This document shows, in pieces, positions 1-7,758 of a DNA stretch of 64,000 nucleotides. Where the stretch lies: contig NZ_FBYA01000002.1 in assembly GCF_001517545.1 (NCBI RefSeq), forward strand, positions 1 to 64,000, read 5' to 3'. The notes below the pieces were generated by a model. It saw only the letters and a program-made list of their open reading frames with translations, searched no databases and was not told the DNA's origin. Source of the stretch: Limnohabitans sp. Rim47. GTDB lineage: Bacteria; Pseudomonadota; Gammaproteobacteria; Burkholderiales; Burkholderiaceae_C. The position numbers and the translations under genes were made by a program. Each line of letters opens with the position of its first letter. The stretch's first letter is position 1.

Positions 1-43
1 ACTTCATGCGCCTGACCTTGCCTATCATTTCCATGGTGATCAC
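1..43 (-). CDS. istA: IS21-family transposase IstA, N-terminal fragment cut by the window edge
   Basis: On the minus strand a GTG at 43-41 or an ATG at 34-32 opens a frame reading VITMEMIGKVRRMK to the window edge. Residues like MEMIGKVRR are the usual start of IstA, the DDE transposase of IS21-family elements, just before its helix-turn-helix. AGGAG lies about 9 nt before the GTG, which favours the GTG start. Whether the rest of the gene is intact cannot be judged. Confidence 0.75.
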   Translation of the reverse strand, partial: MITMEMIGKVRRMK

Positions 44-149
44 CTTCTTGCTCTCCTGCTGAATATTTCAGCAGGCCAGTTGAACACCCTGGTCAATTTT
101 GAGTCGGCACTCCTAGGTTTAGATGGTCAGTTTTCGGTCGGCGGCAACA
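1..149 (-). mobile_element. IS21-family insertion sequence, left end (partial, continues outside the window)
   Basis: Read on the minus strand, the element begins near base 149 with TGTTGCCGCC. It carries two copies of an 18-bp terminal repeat, at 125-142 and 91-108 (15 of 18 identical), then a ribosome binding site and the start of an istA-like gene. Multiple terminal repeats near the end are a known feature of IS21-family elements, where they bind the transposase. Only about 150 bp are visible, so the right end, istB and the target duplication cannot be seen. The family call rests on the repeat layout and the first residues of istA. Confidence 0.8.
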
Positions 150-798
150 CTTCTGTTACCTGCGTAGCACGGGCTAATTCAGCGTCACGCTTAGCTATGG
201 TCTCATTGGTTGACTTAACGGTTGCGGCAACGTCTTCTCTCATTCGTTTGACTTGCTCCATGCTCATTCTTGTGGCCAAGAGTAAAACCAAGTCATCATG
301 TGTCCGGAGCGATCCACTTAGATATTCTGGGTGCAATTCGATCAAGGCAGCAGGTGAAAGTACACCACGCTTTCGCAGGCTAGACATGACGTCTGAAAGA
401 TGCTCTTCAGTATTGGCGTCATGACGCCATACGGTAATCAATACTGGTTTATCGAATCCACTTCTCTCACCAATAATAAAGTGCCCAAACTGCTCATTAC
501 CTGCCGAATCATCAAAGTAAGCGTCCAGCGCTACGCGATCTTGCTTGTATTGTGGCTTGCGAGATATTTCTACTCTTTTCAATGTAATGACTGTGTCTCT
601 TTGAAAATGCATGCAGTACCGCAATGGCAGCGAGTCGCAGTTAGCGTGTTCACTGCTCAAAACTGCCACATCCAAAGGCTCACAATTTTCCGCCTTGCGA
701 AGTACATAGTCACTCAGCCCTATAGCCTCATTGGGGTTTAGCAGCGACTTCATTTCGCTGAGACTGGTAACTTTGCTGCTATTTTTGGGTATCGACAT
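127..798 (-). pseudogene. Hypothetical protein gene, 3' end replaced by the IS21 terminus
   Basis: I do not recognise this family. The frame runs from ATG 798 (or GTG 828, ten codons upstream) to TGA at 127. The protein is soluble, about 220 residues, with no signal peptide or membrane segment and a charged C-terminal helix rich in Arg, Glu and Ala. The last eight codons (VLPPTEN-stop and neighbours) are encoded by the terminal repeat of the IS element, so the native C-terminus has been lost and the stop codon is supplied by the insertion. The gene is visibly AT-richer than the rest of the window, consistent with horizontal acquisition. A weak AAGAAAG precedes ATG 798. Whether the truncated protein is still functional is unknown. 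Confidence 0.6.
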
Positions 799-828
799 CG
801 TTAACTTTCTTGAAAATCTTCGCGGCAC

Positions 829-1226
829 ACCTTGGAAAACAGACTTCGAAGGCTTGTCTCGTCATGCAATCTTAAGTCAATCGTCAGAGCACTTGGATGA
901 GCGACAAGTTATCGGATAGTAAACCGATATTTACGGCTGTAATCTTGGGCAGGCATCCCTCCGGCCTACCAATGCCACAAAAAAACCGATTGATTCGTCC
1001 GCGCGTAACCCGTTGATTTATATAGGGGTGACGGGTGTGCCTTCCGGACTTCGGCCTGTGCTGGGTGGGGCGGGTCGGAGAGAGAATACGCAAACGGAGA
1101 GTAAAACGCGCCGGTTACTGGCGTAAATGACTCTCTCCGTAGTCCGCAAGAACCCTCAGGAACCCGCGCAAACACGCGGTAGCAGGCAAAAAAAAGCCAA
1201 CCCCGAAGGGTTGGTTTTTCCTTTAT
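829..1226. other. Gene-free interval between the accessory gene and ssrA
   Basis: About 400 bp with no supportable gene. It holds the tmRNA terminator (1188-1214), a 9-bp inverted repeat CGGAGAGAG / CTCTCTCCG (1076-1084 and 1131-1139) enclosing a GC-rich segment, and AT-rich stretches near 1015-1025. The 3' flank of ssrA is a frequent integration target for islands and prophages, so attachment-site remnants are plausible here. I could not identify a duplicated tmRNA 3' end or an integrase within the window. Confidence 0.5.
1188..1214 (-). terminator. Rho-independent terminator of ssrA
   Basis: A 7-bp stem CCAACCC/GGGTTGG with a TTCG tetraloop (minus-strand sense) is followed by an eight-base T tract. 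It begins about 12 nt beyond the tmRNA 3' CCA. Confidence 0.9.
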
Positions 1227-1615
1227 TGGTGGAGCTGGGGGGATTTGAACCCCCGTCCATAAGTCTTTTTCGTACAGTTCTACATGTGTAGTCGTCTGAT
1301 TTGAGTCTCGCCAAATGAACCGCGCAGCGACACGCTGAACACCCAGCCAGTACCCTTTTTTCTCACACCATCTCAAGGTACCCGAGATGATGCCAGCCCA
1401 TATGTTTTACCTTGCAGCTAGGACTTTAGGAGCTTTAACACCCCCATCACCCTAACCCAGCCTATCGGCCAACTGTTGCAAGGCTCACCGGATTAAGCGG
1501 CGAGTGCGAAACGTTCGTCGTTTGCAGTTAGTTTTTTTTCTGCTGTTTTACGAGGATCAGAACCTCGACATGCCCTGCCACGCGTCCGAACCCATGTCGA
1601 AACCAGTGCAGCCCC
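1227..1615 (-). ncRNA. ssrA: Transfer-messenger RNA (tmRNA)
   Basis: tmRNA rescues stalled ribosomes with SmpB and tags the nascent peptide for proteolysis. The 5' end GGGGCUG pairs with CAGCUCC before the 3' terminal CCA, forming the alanine-type acceptor stem. The T arm (GGGGGTTCAAATCCCCC) sits at the 3' end, and the 5' part has the usual GGTTTCGAC. The internal reading frame encodes the tag ANDERFALAA. A length of about 389 nt is normal for a one-piece betaproteobacterial tmRNA. It lies 12 bp downstream of gph on the same strand, and an accessory region starts on its 3' side. Confidence 0.97.
1493..1525 (-). other. ssrA: tmRNA proteolysis-tag reading frame (ANDERFALAA)
   Basis: The codons GCA AAC GAC GAA CGT TTC GCA CTC GCC GCT TAA give ANDERFALAA-stop. 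The resume codon is Ala, and the C-terminal LAA is the ClpXP degron. The tag matches those known from betaproteobacteria. Confidence 0.95.
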
Positions 1616-1624
1616 TCAATGTCT

Positions 1625-1651
1625 ATTTTAGGCGTTGTTCAGGAATTTCAA
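1625..1651 (-). promoter_or_regulatory. Candidate sigma-70 promoter of ssrA inside the gph 3' end
   Basis: On the minus strand TTGAAA (1651-1646) and TAAAAT (1630-1625) are separated by 15 bp, and the -10 lies 9 nt before the mature tmRNA 5' end. The first three bases of the -10 are the gph stop codon. The spacing is shorter than optimal. tmRNA 5' ends are made by RNase P, so the true start could lie further upstream. Confidence 0.5.
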
Positions 1652-2293
1652 GAGGTCCATTGGAGAATCAATGTGCAAATGGGCATTCCAACGCGAAATA
1701 TCGGTCTGTTGACCCAAGTAACCGTAAGTGGCGGCCACCGTTCCCATGCCTGCAGCCAGGCCCGCGACAATATCTCGCTCATCGTCTCCCACATAGACGC
1801 ACCGAGCAGGGTCTACGGACAACCGACGAGCCGCCTCGAACAAGGGTTCTGGATGGGGTTTGGCATGCGGCATGGTGTTGCCGCTGACGATGGCGCCTGC
1901 TGTCGAAAAAAGAGGCATGGCCGAAGTCAGTGGATCGGTAAAACGGCTGGACTTGTTGGTTACAACGCCCCAATGCAAGCCCTGAGCCACGAGAGTGGCA
2001 ATCATGTCGCCCACCCCCTCAAAAATGCGCGTGCGCTCGGTCATGCAGTTTTCGTAATTAACGAAAAACTCTTCTTTCATCGCATCAAAATCGGCATGCT
2101 CTGGGGTCACGCCAAAGGCGATGCCAATCATGCCTCGCGCACCCGCACCCGCCATGTGGCGGTAGTGCTCAAGCGGAAAGGATGGCAAGCCTCGGTCCAT
2201 TCGCATCTTGTCTACAGCGGCGCCCAAATCAGGGGCGCTGTCGATCAGCGTGCCGTCAAGGTCAAACAGCACGGCTTCTACATTCTTAAACAT
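1628..2293 (-). CDS. gph: Phosphoglycolate phosphatase-type HAD hydrolase
   Basis: A 221-residue HAD-superfamily phosphatase of the Gph/CbbY type. Motif I is DLDGTLIDS (residues 11-19, with nucleophile and acid-base Asp), motif II is VVTNKS, motif III is the Lys in KPHPEP, and motif IV is VGDDERD. The likely substrate is 2-phosphoglycolate from DNA repair or oxygenation. A related enzyme (MupP) uses N-acetylmuramate 6-phosphate, so the substrate is not certain. It follows ubiG with a 6-nt gap, an arrangement common in Burkholderiales, and ends 12 bp before ssrA, whose promoter it contains. Confidence 0.88.
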   Translation of the reverse strand: MFKNVEAVLFDLDGTLIDSAPDLGAAVDKMRMDRGLPSFPLEHYRHMAGAGARGMIGIAFGVTPEHADFDAMKEEFFVNYENCMTERTRIFEGVGDMIATLVAQGLHWGVVTNKSSRFTDPLTSAMPLFSTAGAIVSGNTMPHAKPHPEPLFEAARRLSVDPARCVYVGDDERDIVAGLAAGMGTVAATYGYLGQQTDISRWNAHLHIDSPMDLLKFLNNA

Positions 2294-2299
2294 GCGTTC

Positions 2300-3010
2300 T
2301 TATCCTTTGCGACATGCCAGCAAGTAATTCACACTGGTGTCTTGGCTAAGCCAATAACGCTTGGTAAAAGGGTTGTATTCCATGCCCTTGAAGCCTTGAG
2401 CATCGAGCCCAGACTCTCTGGCCCAAGTGACCAGTTCGCTGGGTTTGATCATGCGGGCGAATTCGTGCGTGCCTTTGGGCAACAACTTGAGGATGTACTC
2501 AGCACCCAAAATCGCAAACAAAAAGGATTTGGGGTTGCGGTTGAGTGTGGAGAAGAACACCCAACCACCAGGCTTGACCATTTGGGCGCAGGCTCTCACC
2601 ACCGATGCAGGGTCAGGAACATGCTCCAGCATTTCCATGCAAGTGACGACATCAAACAGCTCAGGCTGCTCTTTGGCCAATGTTTCGGCACTTAGTTCGC
2701 GGTACTTCACGCCTTTTGTGCCGGCTTCCAGTGCATGCAACTGGGCAACCTTGAGGGACTTGGTAGCCAAGTCTATGCCCAAAACCTGTGCCCCCTTGCG
2801 AGCCATGGCATCGGCCAAAATACCGCCGCCACAGCCCACATCGACCACTTGCTTGCCTGTCAAATCCGCCAGGCCATGAATCCACTCGAGTCGAAGAGGA
2901 TTGATCTGATGTAAGGGACGAAACTCGCTCTCAGGATCCCACCAACGGTGAGCCAGATCGGAGAATTTGGCCAATTCGGCCGGATCGACGTTGCTAGCAG
3001 CTTGATTCAT
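2300..3010 (-). CDS. ubiG: Ubiquinone biosynthesis O-methyltransferase UbiG
   Basis: A class I SAM-dependent methyltransferase for the two O-methylation steps of ubiquinone synthesis. The start at MNQAASNVD (3010) gives 236 residues, the normal length, and leaves out an upstream extension that runs into the ompA terminator. WWDPESEFRPLHQINPLRLEWI is the UbiG N-terminal signature (shown here only in part: FRPLHQINPLR). The SAM loop is VDVGCGGGIL, followed by CMEMLEHVPDP. No clear Shine-Dalgarno precedes the start. It is co-directional with gph. Confidence 0.95.
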   Translation of the reverse strand: MNQAASNVDPAELAKFSDLAHRWWDPESEFRPLHQINPLRLEWIHGLADLTGKQVVDVGCGGGILADAMARKGAQVLGIDLATKSLKVAQLHALEAGTKGVKYRELSAETLAKEQPELFDVVTCMEMLEHVPDPASVVRACAQMVKPGGWVFFSTLNRNPKSFLFAILGAEYILKLLPKGTHEFARMIKPSELVTWARESGLDAQGFKGMEYNPFTKRYWLSQDTSVNYLLACRKG

Positions 3011-3056
3011 GGAGAGGATTGTCTCGCAAGCTGCGCTTCGAAAAAGAATTGCCCAT

Positions 3057-3082
3057 AAAAAAAGCCCCATCGCTGGGGCTTT
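3057..3082 (-). terminator. Rho-independent terminator of the ompA-like gene
   Basis: Stem AAAGCCCC/GGGGCTTT (3061-3068 and 3075-3082) with a 6-nt loop, followed on the minus strand by a T tract. It lies 19 nt after the OmpA-like stop and separates that gene from ubiG. Confidence 0.9.
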
Positions 3083-3100
3083 CGAATCCTTGTAAAAGGA

Positions 3101-3751
3101 TTAGTTGTTGGCGCGTGTACCAACCACTTCAATTTCAACGCGGCGGTTCTTGGAACGGCCAGCAGCAGTTTTGTTGTCAGCAACAGGCTGCTTTTCGCCC
3201 TTGCCTTCGGTGTAAACGCGGTTCTTTTCGATGCCTTTGGACACCAAATAGGCTTTCACAGCATCAGAACGCTTGACCGACAATTTTTGGTTGTAAGCGT
3301 CAGAGCCAACGGAGTCAGTGTGACCCACGGCAATGATGACTTCCAGGTTGATGCCTTTGACTTTACCGACCAGGTCGTCCAACTTGGCTTTGCCTTCAGC
3401 TTTCAACACAGCTTTGTCGAAATCAAAGAATGCATCAGCAGCGTAGGTCACTTTGGTGGCTGCAGCTGGTGCTGGAGCAGGTGGGGCTACGACTACTGGA
3501 GCCGGAGCAGGTGCTGGTGCAGCGACAGGTGCTGGTGCAGGAGCGGCTTTAGGAGCAACGATGGCACCGTCGCAACCAACAGCTGCAGTTGCAGGTGTCC
3601 AGTTGGCATCGCGCCAGCACAGTTCTTGTGTACCGTTTTTCCAGACGAGGTCGCCGGAGCCGTTGCGCCAGTTGTCAACAGTCTGAGCACCTGCTGCTGT
3701 TACCAGAGCTGCGGAGGCAACCAACATCGCCAATTTGTTGAATTTCTTCAT
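3101..3751 (-). CDS. OmpA-family outer membrane protein with Ala/Pro linker
   Basis: 216 residues from MKKFNKL (ATG 3751, preceded by GAGGAAG). The signal peptide runs to about AGAQ. A short Trp-rich module with two cysteines (WRNGSG to VGCDG) follows, then an Ala/Pro/Val-rich linker, then a C-terminal OmpA-like peptidoglycan-binding domain with FFDFDKAVLK, GHTDSVGSDAYN and NRRVEIEV. The protein probably tethers the outer membrane to peptidoglycan. It lacks the eight-stranded barrel of E. coli OmpA and resembles the short betaproteobacterial OmpA proteins. It is divergent from gyrA. Confidence 0.9.
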   Translation of the reverse strand: MKKFNKLAMLVASAALVTAAGAQTVDNWRNGSGDLVWKNGTQELCWRDANWTPATAAVGCDGAIVAPKAAPAPAPVAAPAPAPAPVVVAPPAPAPAAATKVTYAADAFFDFDKAVLKAEGKAKLDDLVGKVKGINLEVIIAVGHTDSVGSDAYNQKLSVKRSDAVKAYLVSKGIEKNRVYTEGKGEKQPVADNKTAAGRSKNRRVEIEVVGTRANN

Positions 3752-3804
3752 GGTCTTCCTCTTAAGGGATAAAGCCGCAGACACGCTGCGAAAAAAATAC
3801 GTTT

Positions 3805-3821
3805 CAAGTGACCATCACTTG
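3805..3821. promoter_or_regulatory. Inverted repeat in the ompA-gyrA divergent intergenic region
   Basis: CAAGTGA-CCA-TCACTTG is a perfect 7-bp dyad with a 3-bp centre, 54 bp upstream of the OmpA start and 164 bp upstream of gyrA. A TTGACA lies just beyond it at 3827-3832. It could be an operator; the protein that would bind is unknown. Confidence 0.35.
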
Positions 3822-3984
3822 AGCCGTTGACATTTATTGTGCCATAGACATCAATGTGATTCGTGAAATGGCTAACGCTAGCGCCAGGCACAACTCGAAT
3901 GAATGAAAAACGTTGCATTTGTGCGACATGCGCTTGCACCTAAAATCACGGTTTCACATTGCGTCCTTCACTCCTTCTATCTTT

Positions 3985-6636
3985 ATGACCCAGTTCGCCA
4001 AAGAAACACTGCCCATCAGTCTAGAAGAGGAAATGCGGCGCAGCTACCTCGATTACGCCATGAGTGTGATCGTGGGTCGCGCCCTGCCTGATGCCCGCGA
4101 TGGCTTGAAGCCAGTGCACCGCCGCGCCCTGTTCGCCATGCATGAGTTGAACAACGACTGGAACCGCCCCTATAAAAAGTCAGCCCGTATCGTGGGTGAT
4201 GTGATCGGTAAATACCACCCGCATGGCGACCAGTCGGTGTACGACACTATCGTGCGCATGGCCCAAGACTTTTCAATGCGTCACATGCTGGTGGACGGCC
4301 AAGGCAACTTCGGCTCGGTCGACGGAGATAACGCGGCTGCGATGCGTTACACAGAGATCCGTTTGGCCAAAATCGCCCACGAAATGTTGGGCGACATTGA
4401 CAAGGAAACCGTCGATTTCGGCCCCAACTACGACGGTTCGGAAAAAGAGCCTCTGGTGCTGCCTTCGCGCCTGCCTAACTTGCTGATCAATGGCTCTGGC
4501 GGCATCGCTGTTGGCATGGCCACCAACATCCCGCCGCACAACTTGAATGAAGTGGTGGATGCTTGTTTGCATTTGCTGCGAAACCCGGAAGCGTCGATCG
4601 ACGAACTGATGGAAATCGTGCCTGCACCCGATTTCCCGACAGGCGCCATCATTTACGGCATGACAGGCGTCAAGGACGGCTACCGCACAGGTCGCGGTCG
4701 CGTGATCATGCGGGCCAAGTGCCACTTTGAAGACATCGACAAAGGTCAACGCCAGTGCATCGTGGTCGACGAGCTGCCTTACCAAGTCAACAAAAAGACC
4801 CTGCAAGAGCGCATGGCCGAGTTGGTCCACGAAAAGAAAATTGAGGACATCAGCCACATCCAGGACGAGTCTGACAAATCGGGCATGCGTCTGGTGATTG
4901 AACTCAAACGCGGTGCTGTGCCCGAGGTGGTGCTGAACAACCTGTACAAGCAGACCCAGTTGCAAGACACGTTCGGCATGAACATGGTGGCCTTGATTGA
5001 CGGGCAACCCAAGCTGTGCAATTTGAAAGACCTGATCCAGGTGTTCTTGCAGCACCGCCGTGAAGTGGTCACACGCCGCACTGTATTTGAGTTGCGCAAA
5101 GCGCGCGACCGCGGTCATGTGCTGGAAGGTTTGGCGGTGGCGTTGGCCAACATCGACGACTTCATTGCCATCATCCGTGGCGCACCCACGCCACCCGTGG
5201 CCAAGGTCGAGTTGATGACCCGCGCTTGGGACAGTCAGATGGTGCGCACCATGTTGACGCGGGCCAAGGGCGATGGCTCGGTCATCAACGCCGACGACTA
5301 CCGCCCAGAAGGCCTAGAGCGCGAATACGGTCTGGGCCAGGACGGCCTGTACCGCTTGTCGGACACGCAAGCGCAAGAAATTTTGCAAATGCGATTGCAG
5401 CGTCTGACAGGGTTGGAGCAGGACAAGATCGTGGCCGAATACAAAGAGGTCATGTCCGAGATCGAAGACTTGCTGGACATCTTGTCCAAGCCCGAACGCG
5501 TCTCGACCATCATCGGTGACGAGCTGGGCACCGTGCGTCAAGAATTTGGTCAAACCAAAATCGGCGCACGCCGCAGTGAAATTGAGCACAGCGCACAAGA
5601 CCTCTCGACCGAAGACCTGATCACCCCGACCGACATGGTCGTGACCTTGTCGCACAGTGGTTACATCAAGAGCCAGCCGCTGAGCGAATACCGTTCACAA
5701 AAGCGTGGCGGTCGCGGCAAGCAAGCAGCTGTGACCAAAGAAGATGACTGGATTGACCAACTCTTCATTGCCAATACCCACGACTATTTGCTGTGTTTCT
5801 CCAACCGTGGTCGCCTTTACTGGCTCAAGGTGTGGGAAGTGCCTGCAGGCTCACGCGGCTCGCGCGGTCGCCCTATCGTCAACATGTTCCCCTTGCAAGA
5901 AGGCGAAAAAATCAACGTGGTGCTGGCCTTGACAGGCGAAGCGCGCACCTTCCCAGAAAACCAGTACGTTTTCATGGGCACGTCCATGGGCACGGTCAAG
6001 AAGACGTCGCTGGATGAATTCAGCAATCCCCGCAAAGGCGGCATCATTGCAGTCAATTTGGACGAAGGCGACTTCTTGATCGGCGCAGCGCTGACCGACG
6101 GCAAACACGATGTGATGCTGTTCAGCGACGGGGGCAAAGCCGTGCGCTTTGACGAAAACGATGTGCGCCCCCTGGGTCGCAGCGCCCGTGGTGTGCGCGG
6201 CATGATGATCGAGGAAAGCCAAAGCGTGATCGCCATGCTGGTGGCGGGTGACGAAACACAAAGTGTGCTGACAGCCACCGAAAACGGCTACGGCAAACGC
6301 ACCAGCATCACCGAGTACACACGCCATGGCCGCGGCACCAAGGGCATGATCGCCATTCAGCAATCGGAACGCAACGGCAAAGTGGTCGCTGCCACTTTGG
6401 TGCACGCCGATGACGAGATCATGCTGATCACCGACACGGGTGTTTTGGTGCGCACCCGCGTTTCCGAAATCCGTGAACTTGGCCGTGCTACACAAGGCGT
6501 GACCTTGATCGGCTTGGACGAAGGCGCAAAGCTGTCCGGCTTGCAACGTATCGTCGAGAACGATGCCAACGTATCCGAAGGCGATACGGGTGATGGCGAA
6601 GCCACCCCGGATGACGGCACAACTGCAGCGGAATAA
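3985..6636 (+). CDS. gyrA: DNA gyrase subunit A
   Basis: 883 residues from MTQFAKETLP; the upstream frame extension is ignored because homologues start here. It is the cleavage-religation subunit of gyrase. The catalytic tyrosine is Tyr122 in AAMRYTEIR (codon 4348-4350). The quinolone-resistance region reads KYHPHGDQSVYDT, with Gln at residue 83 and Asp at 87 (E. coli numbering is identical here). The GyrA-box variant QKRGGRG is near residue 572, and six C-terminal pinwheel repeats follow. The Asp/Glu-rich tail is typical. It is first in a run with serC only 2 nt downstream. Confidence 0.98.
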   Translation: MTQFAKETLPISLEEEMRRSYLDYAMSVIVGRALPDARDGLKPVHRRALFAMHELNNDWNRPYKKSARIVGDVIGKYHPHGDQSVYDTIVRMAQDFSMRHMLVDGQGNFGSVDGDNAAAMRYTEIRLAKIAHEMLGDIDKETVDFGPNYDGSEKEPLVLPSRLPNLLINGSGGIAVGMATNIPPHNLNEVVDACLHLLRNPEASIDELMEIVPAPDFPTGAIIYGMTGVKDGYRTGRGRVIMRAKCHFEDIDKGQRQCIVVDELPYQVNKKTLQERMAELVHEKKIEDISHIQDESDKSGMRLVIELKRGAVPEVVLNNLYKQTQLQDTFGMNMVALIDGQPKLCNLKDLIQVFLQHRREVVTRRTVFELRKARDRGHVLEGLAVALANIDDFIAIIRGAPTPPVAKVELMTRAWDSQMVRTMLTRAKGDGSVINADDYRPEGLEREYGLGQDGLYRLSDTQAQEILQMRLQRLTGLEQDKIVAEYKEVMSEIEDLLDILSKPERVSTIIGDELGTVRQEFGQTKIGARRSEIEHSAQDLSTEDLITPTDMVVTLSHSGYIKSQPLSEYRSQKRGGRGKQAAVTKEDDWIDQLFIANTHDYLLCFSNRGRLYWLKVWEVPAGSRGSRGRPIVNMFPLQEGEKINVVLALTGEARTFPENQYVFMGTSMGTVKKTSLDEFSNPRKGGIIAVNLDEGDFLIGAALTDGKHDVMLFSDGGKAVRFDENDVRPLGRSARGVRGMMIEESQSVIAMLVAGDETQSVLTATENGYGKRTSITEYTRHGRGTKGMIAIQQSERNGKVVAATLVHADDEIMLITDTGVLVRTRVSEIRELGRATQGVTLIGLDEGAKLSGLQRIVENDANVSEGDTGDGEATPDDGTTAAE

Positions 6637-6638
6637 CG

Positions 6639-7730
6639 ATGGGGCGCGCTTTCAACTTTTCGGCAGGCCCTGCCGTCATGCCCGAGGCAGTCTTGCAGCA
6701 GGCCGCAGCCGAGATGCTCGACTGGCACGGTTCAGGCATGAGCGTGATGGAGATGAGCCACCGCGGCAAAGAGTTCATCAGCATTTACGAGCAAGCCGAA
6801 GCCGACTTGCGGGAACTTCTGGCCGTGCCCGCGCATTTCAAAATCTTGTTCATGCAAGGCGGCGGCTTGGCCGAAAACGCCATCATCCCGTTGAACTTGT
6901 CGCATGGCGGGGCCATGGATTTTGTGCTGACCGGTAGTTGGAGCCAGAAATCCCTCAAGGAAGCAGGCAAATACGGACAAGCCCGTGTCGCAGCCAGTGC
7001 GCAAACCGATGGGTTCACCACACTGCCCACTCCGGCAAGCTGGCAAATCGGTGCGGACAGTCGGTACGTGCACATTTGTGGCAACGAAACCATTCACGGC
7101 GTTGAATTTCACGAACTGCCCGACCTGAAAACCTTGGGCTGCGATGCCCCTTTGGTGGTGGACTTCTCATCCCACGTTGCGTCACGTTCGGTCGATTGGT
7201 CTCGTGTGGGCCTGGCCTTTGGTGGTGCACAAAAGAACCTCGGCCCTGCAGGCCTGACCCTGGTCATCGTGCGAGAAGACTTGATCGGCCACGCCCTGCC
7301 ACACTGCCCAAGCGCCTTCGACTACAAGCTGGTGGCAGACAACCAGTCGATGTACAACACGCCGCCGACTTACAGCATTTACATCGCAGGCTTGGTGTTC
7401 CAATGGCTCAAAAAACAAGGTGGCATCGCCGCCATGGAAGAGCGCAATATCGCCAAGGCGCAGCTGCTGTACAACTTTTTGGACAGTTCCAGCCTGTACG
7501 TGAACAAGGTCGCCAAAGACTGCCGCTCACGCATGAACGTGCCGTTTTTCTTGCGTGACGAATCGCGCAACGATGCCTTTTTGGCCGGAGCCAAAGCTGC
7601 CAATCTGTTGCAGCTCAAAGGGCACAAATCGGTAGGCGGCATGCGTGCAAGCATCTACAACGCTATGCCTCTTGAAGGTGTGCAGGCCTTGGTGGCCTAT
7701 ATGCGTGAATTTGAAAAAACACAGGCCTGA
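6639..7730 (+). CDS. serC: Phosphoserine aminotransferase
   Basis: 363 residues. It converts 3-phosphohydroxypyruvate and glutamate to phosphoserine, and also acts in pyridoxal phosphate synthesis. FNFSAGPAVMPEAVL is the family start. The PLP lysine is Lys199 in GGAQKNLGPAG. RSRMNVPF and HKSVGGMRASIYNA are the conserved C-terminal segments. It starts 2 nt after gyrA, suggesting read-through or translational coupling, and leads the serC-pheA-tyrA-aroA run. Confidence 0.97.
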   Translation: MGRAFNFSAGPAVMPEAVLQQAAAEMLDWHGSGMSVMEMSHRGKEFISIYEQAEADLRELLAVPAHFKILFMQGGGLAENAIIPLNLSHGGAMDFVLTGSWSQKSLKEAGKYGQARVAASAQTDGFTTLPTPASWQIGADSRYVHICGNETIHGVEFHELPDLKTLGCDAPLVVDFSSHVASRSVDWSRVGLAFGGAQKNLGPAGLTLVIVREDLIGHALPHCPSAFDYKLVADNQSMYNTPPTYSIYIAGLVFQWLKKQGGIAAMEERNIAKAQLLYNFLDSSSLYVNKVAKDCRSRMNVPFFLRDESRNDAFLAGAKAANLLQLKGHKSVGGMRASIYNAMPLEGVQALVAYMREFEKTQA

Positions 7731-7758
7731 AGCAGGCGACCAGAAAGACTTTTCGGAC

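Noticed and set aside
966..1376. A 136-codon minus-strand frame across the tmRNA 3' end
   Set aside because: It is a translation of tmRNA and its terminator, not a protein gene.
7731..7758. A phenylalanine leader-peptide attenuator before pheA
   Set aside because: The gap after serC is too short and has no Phe-codon run or terminator hairpin.
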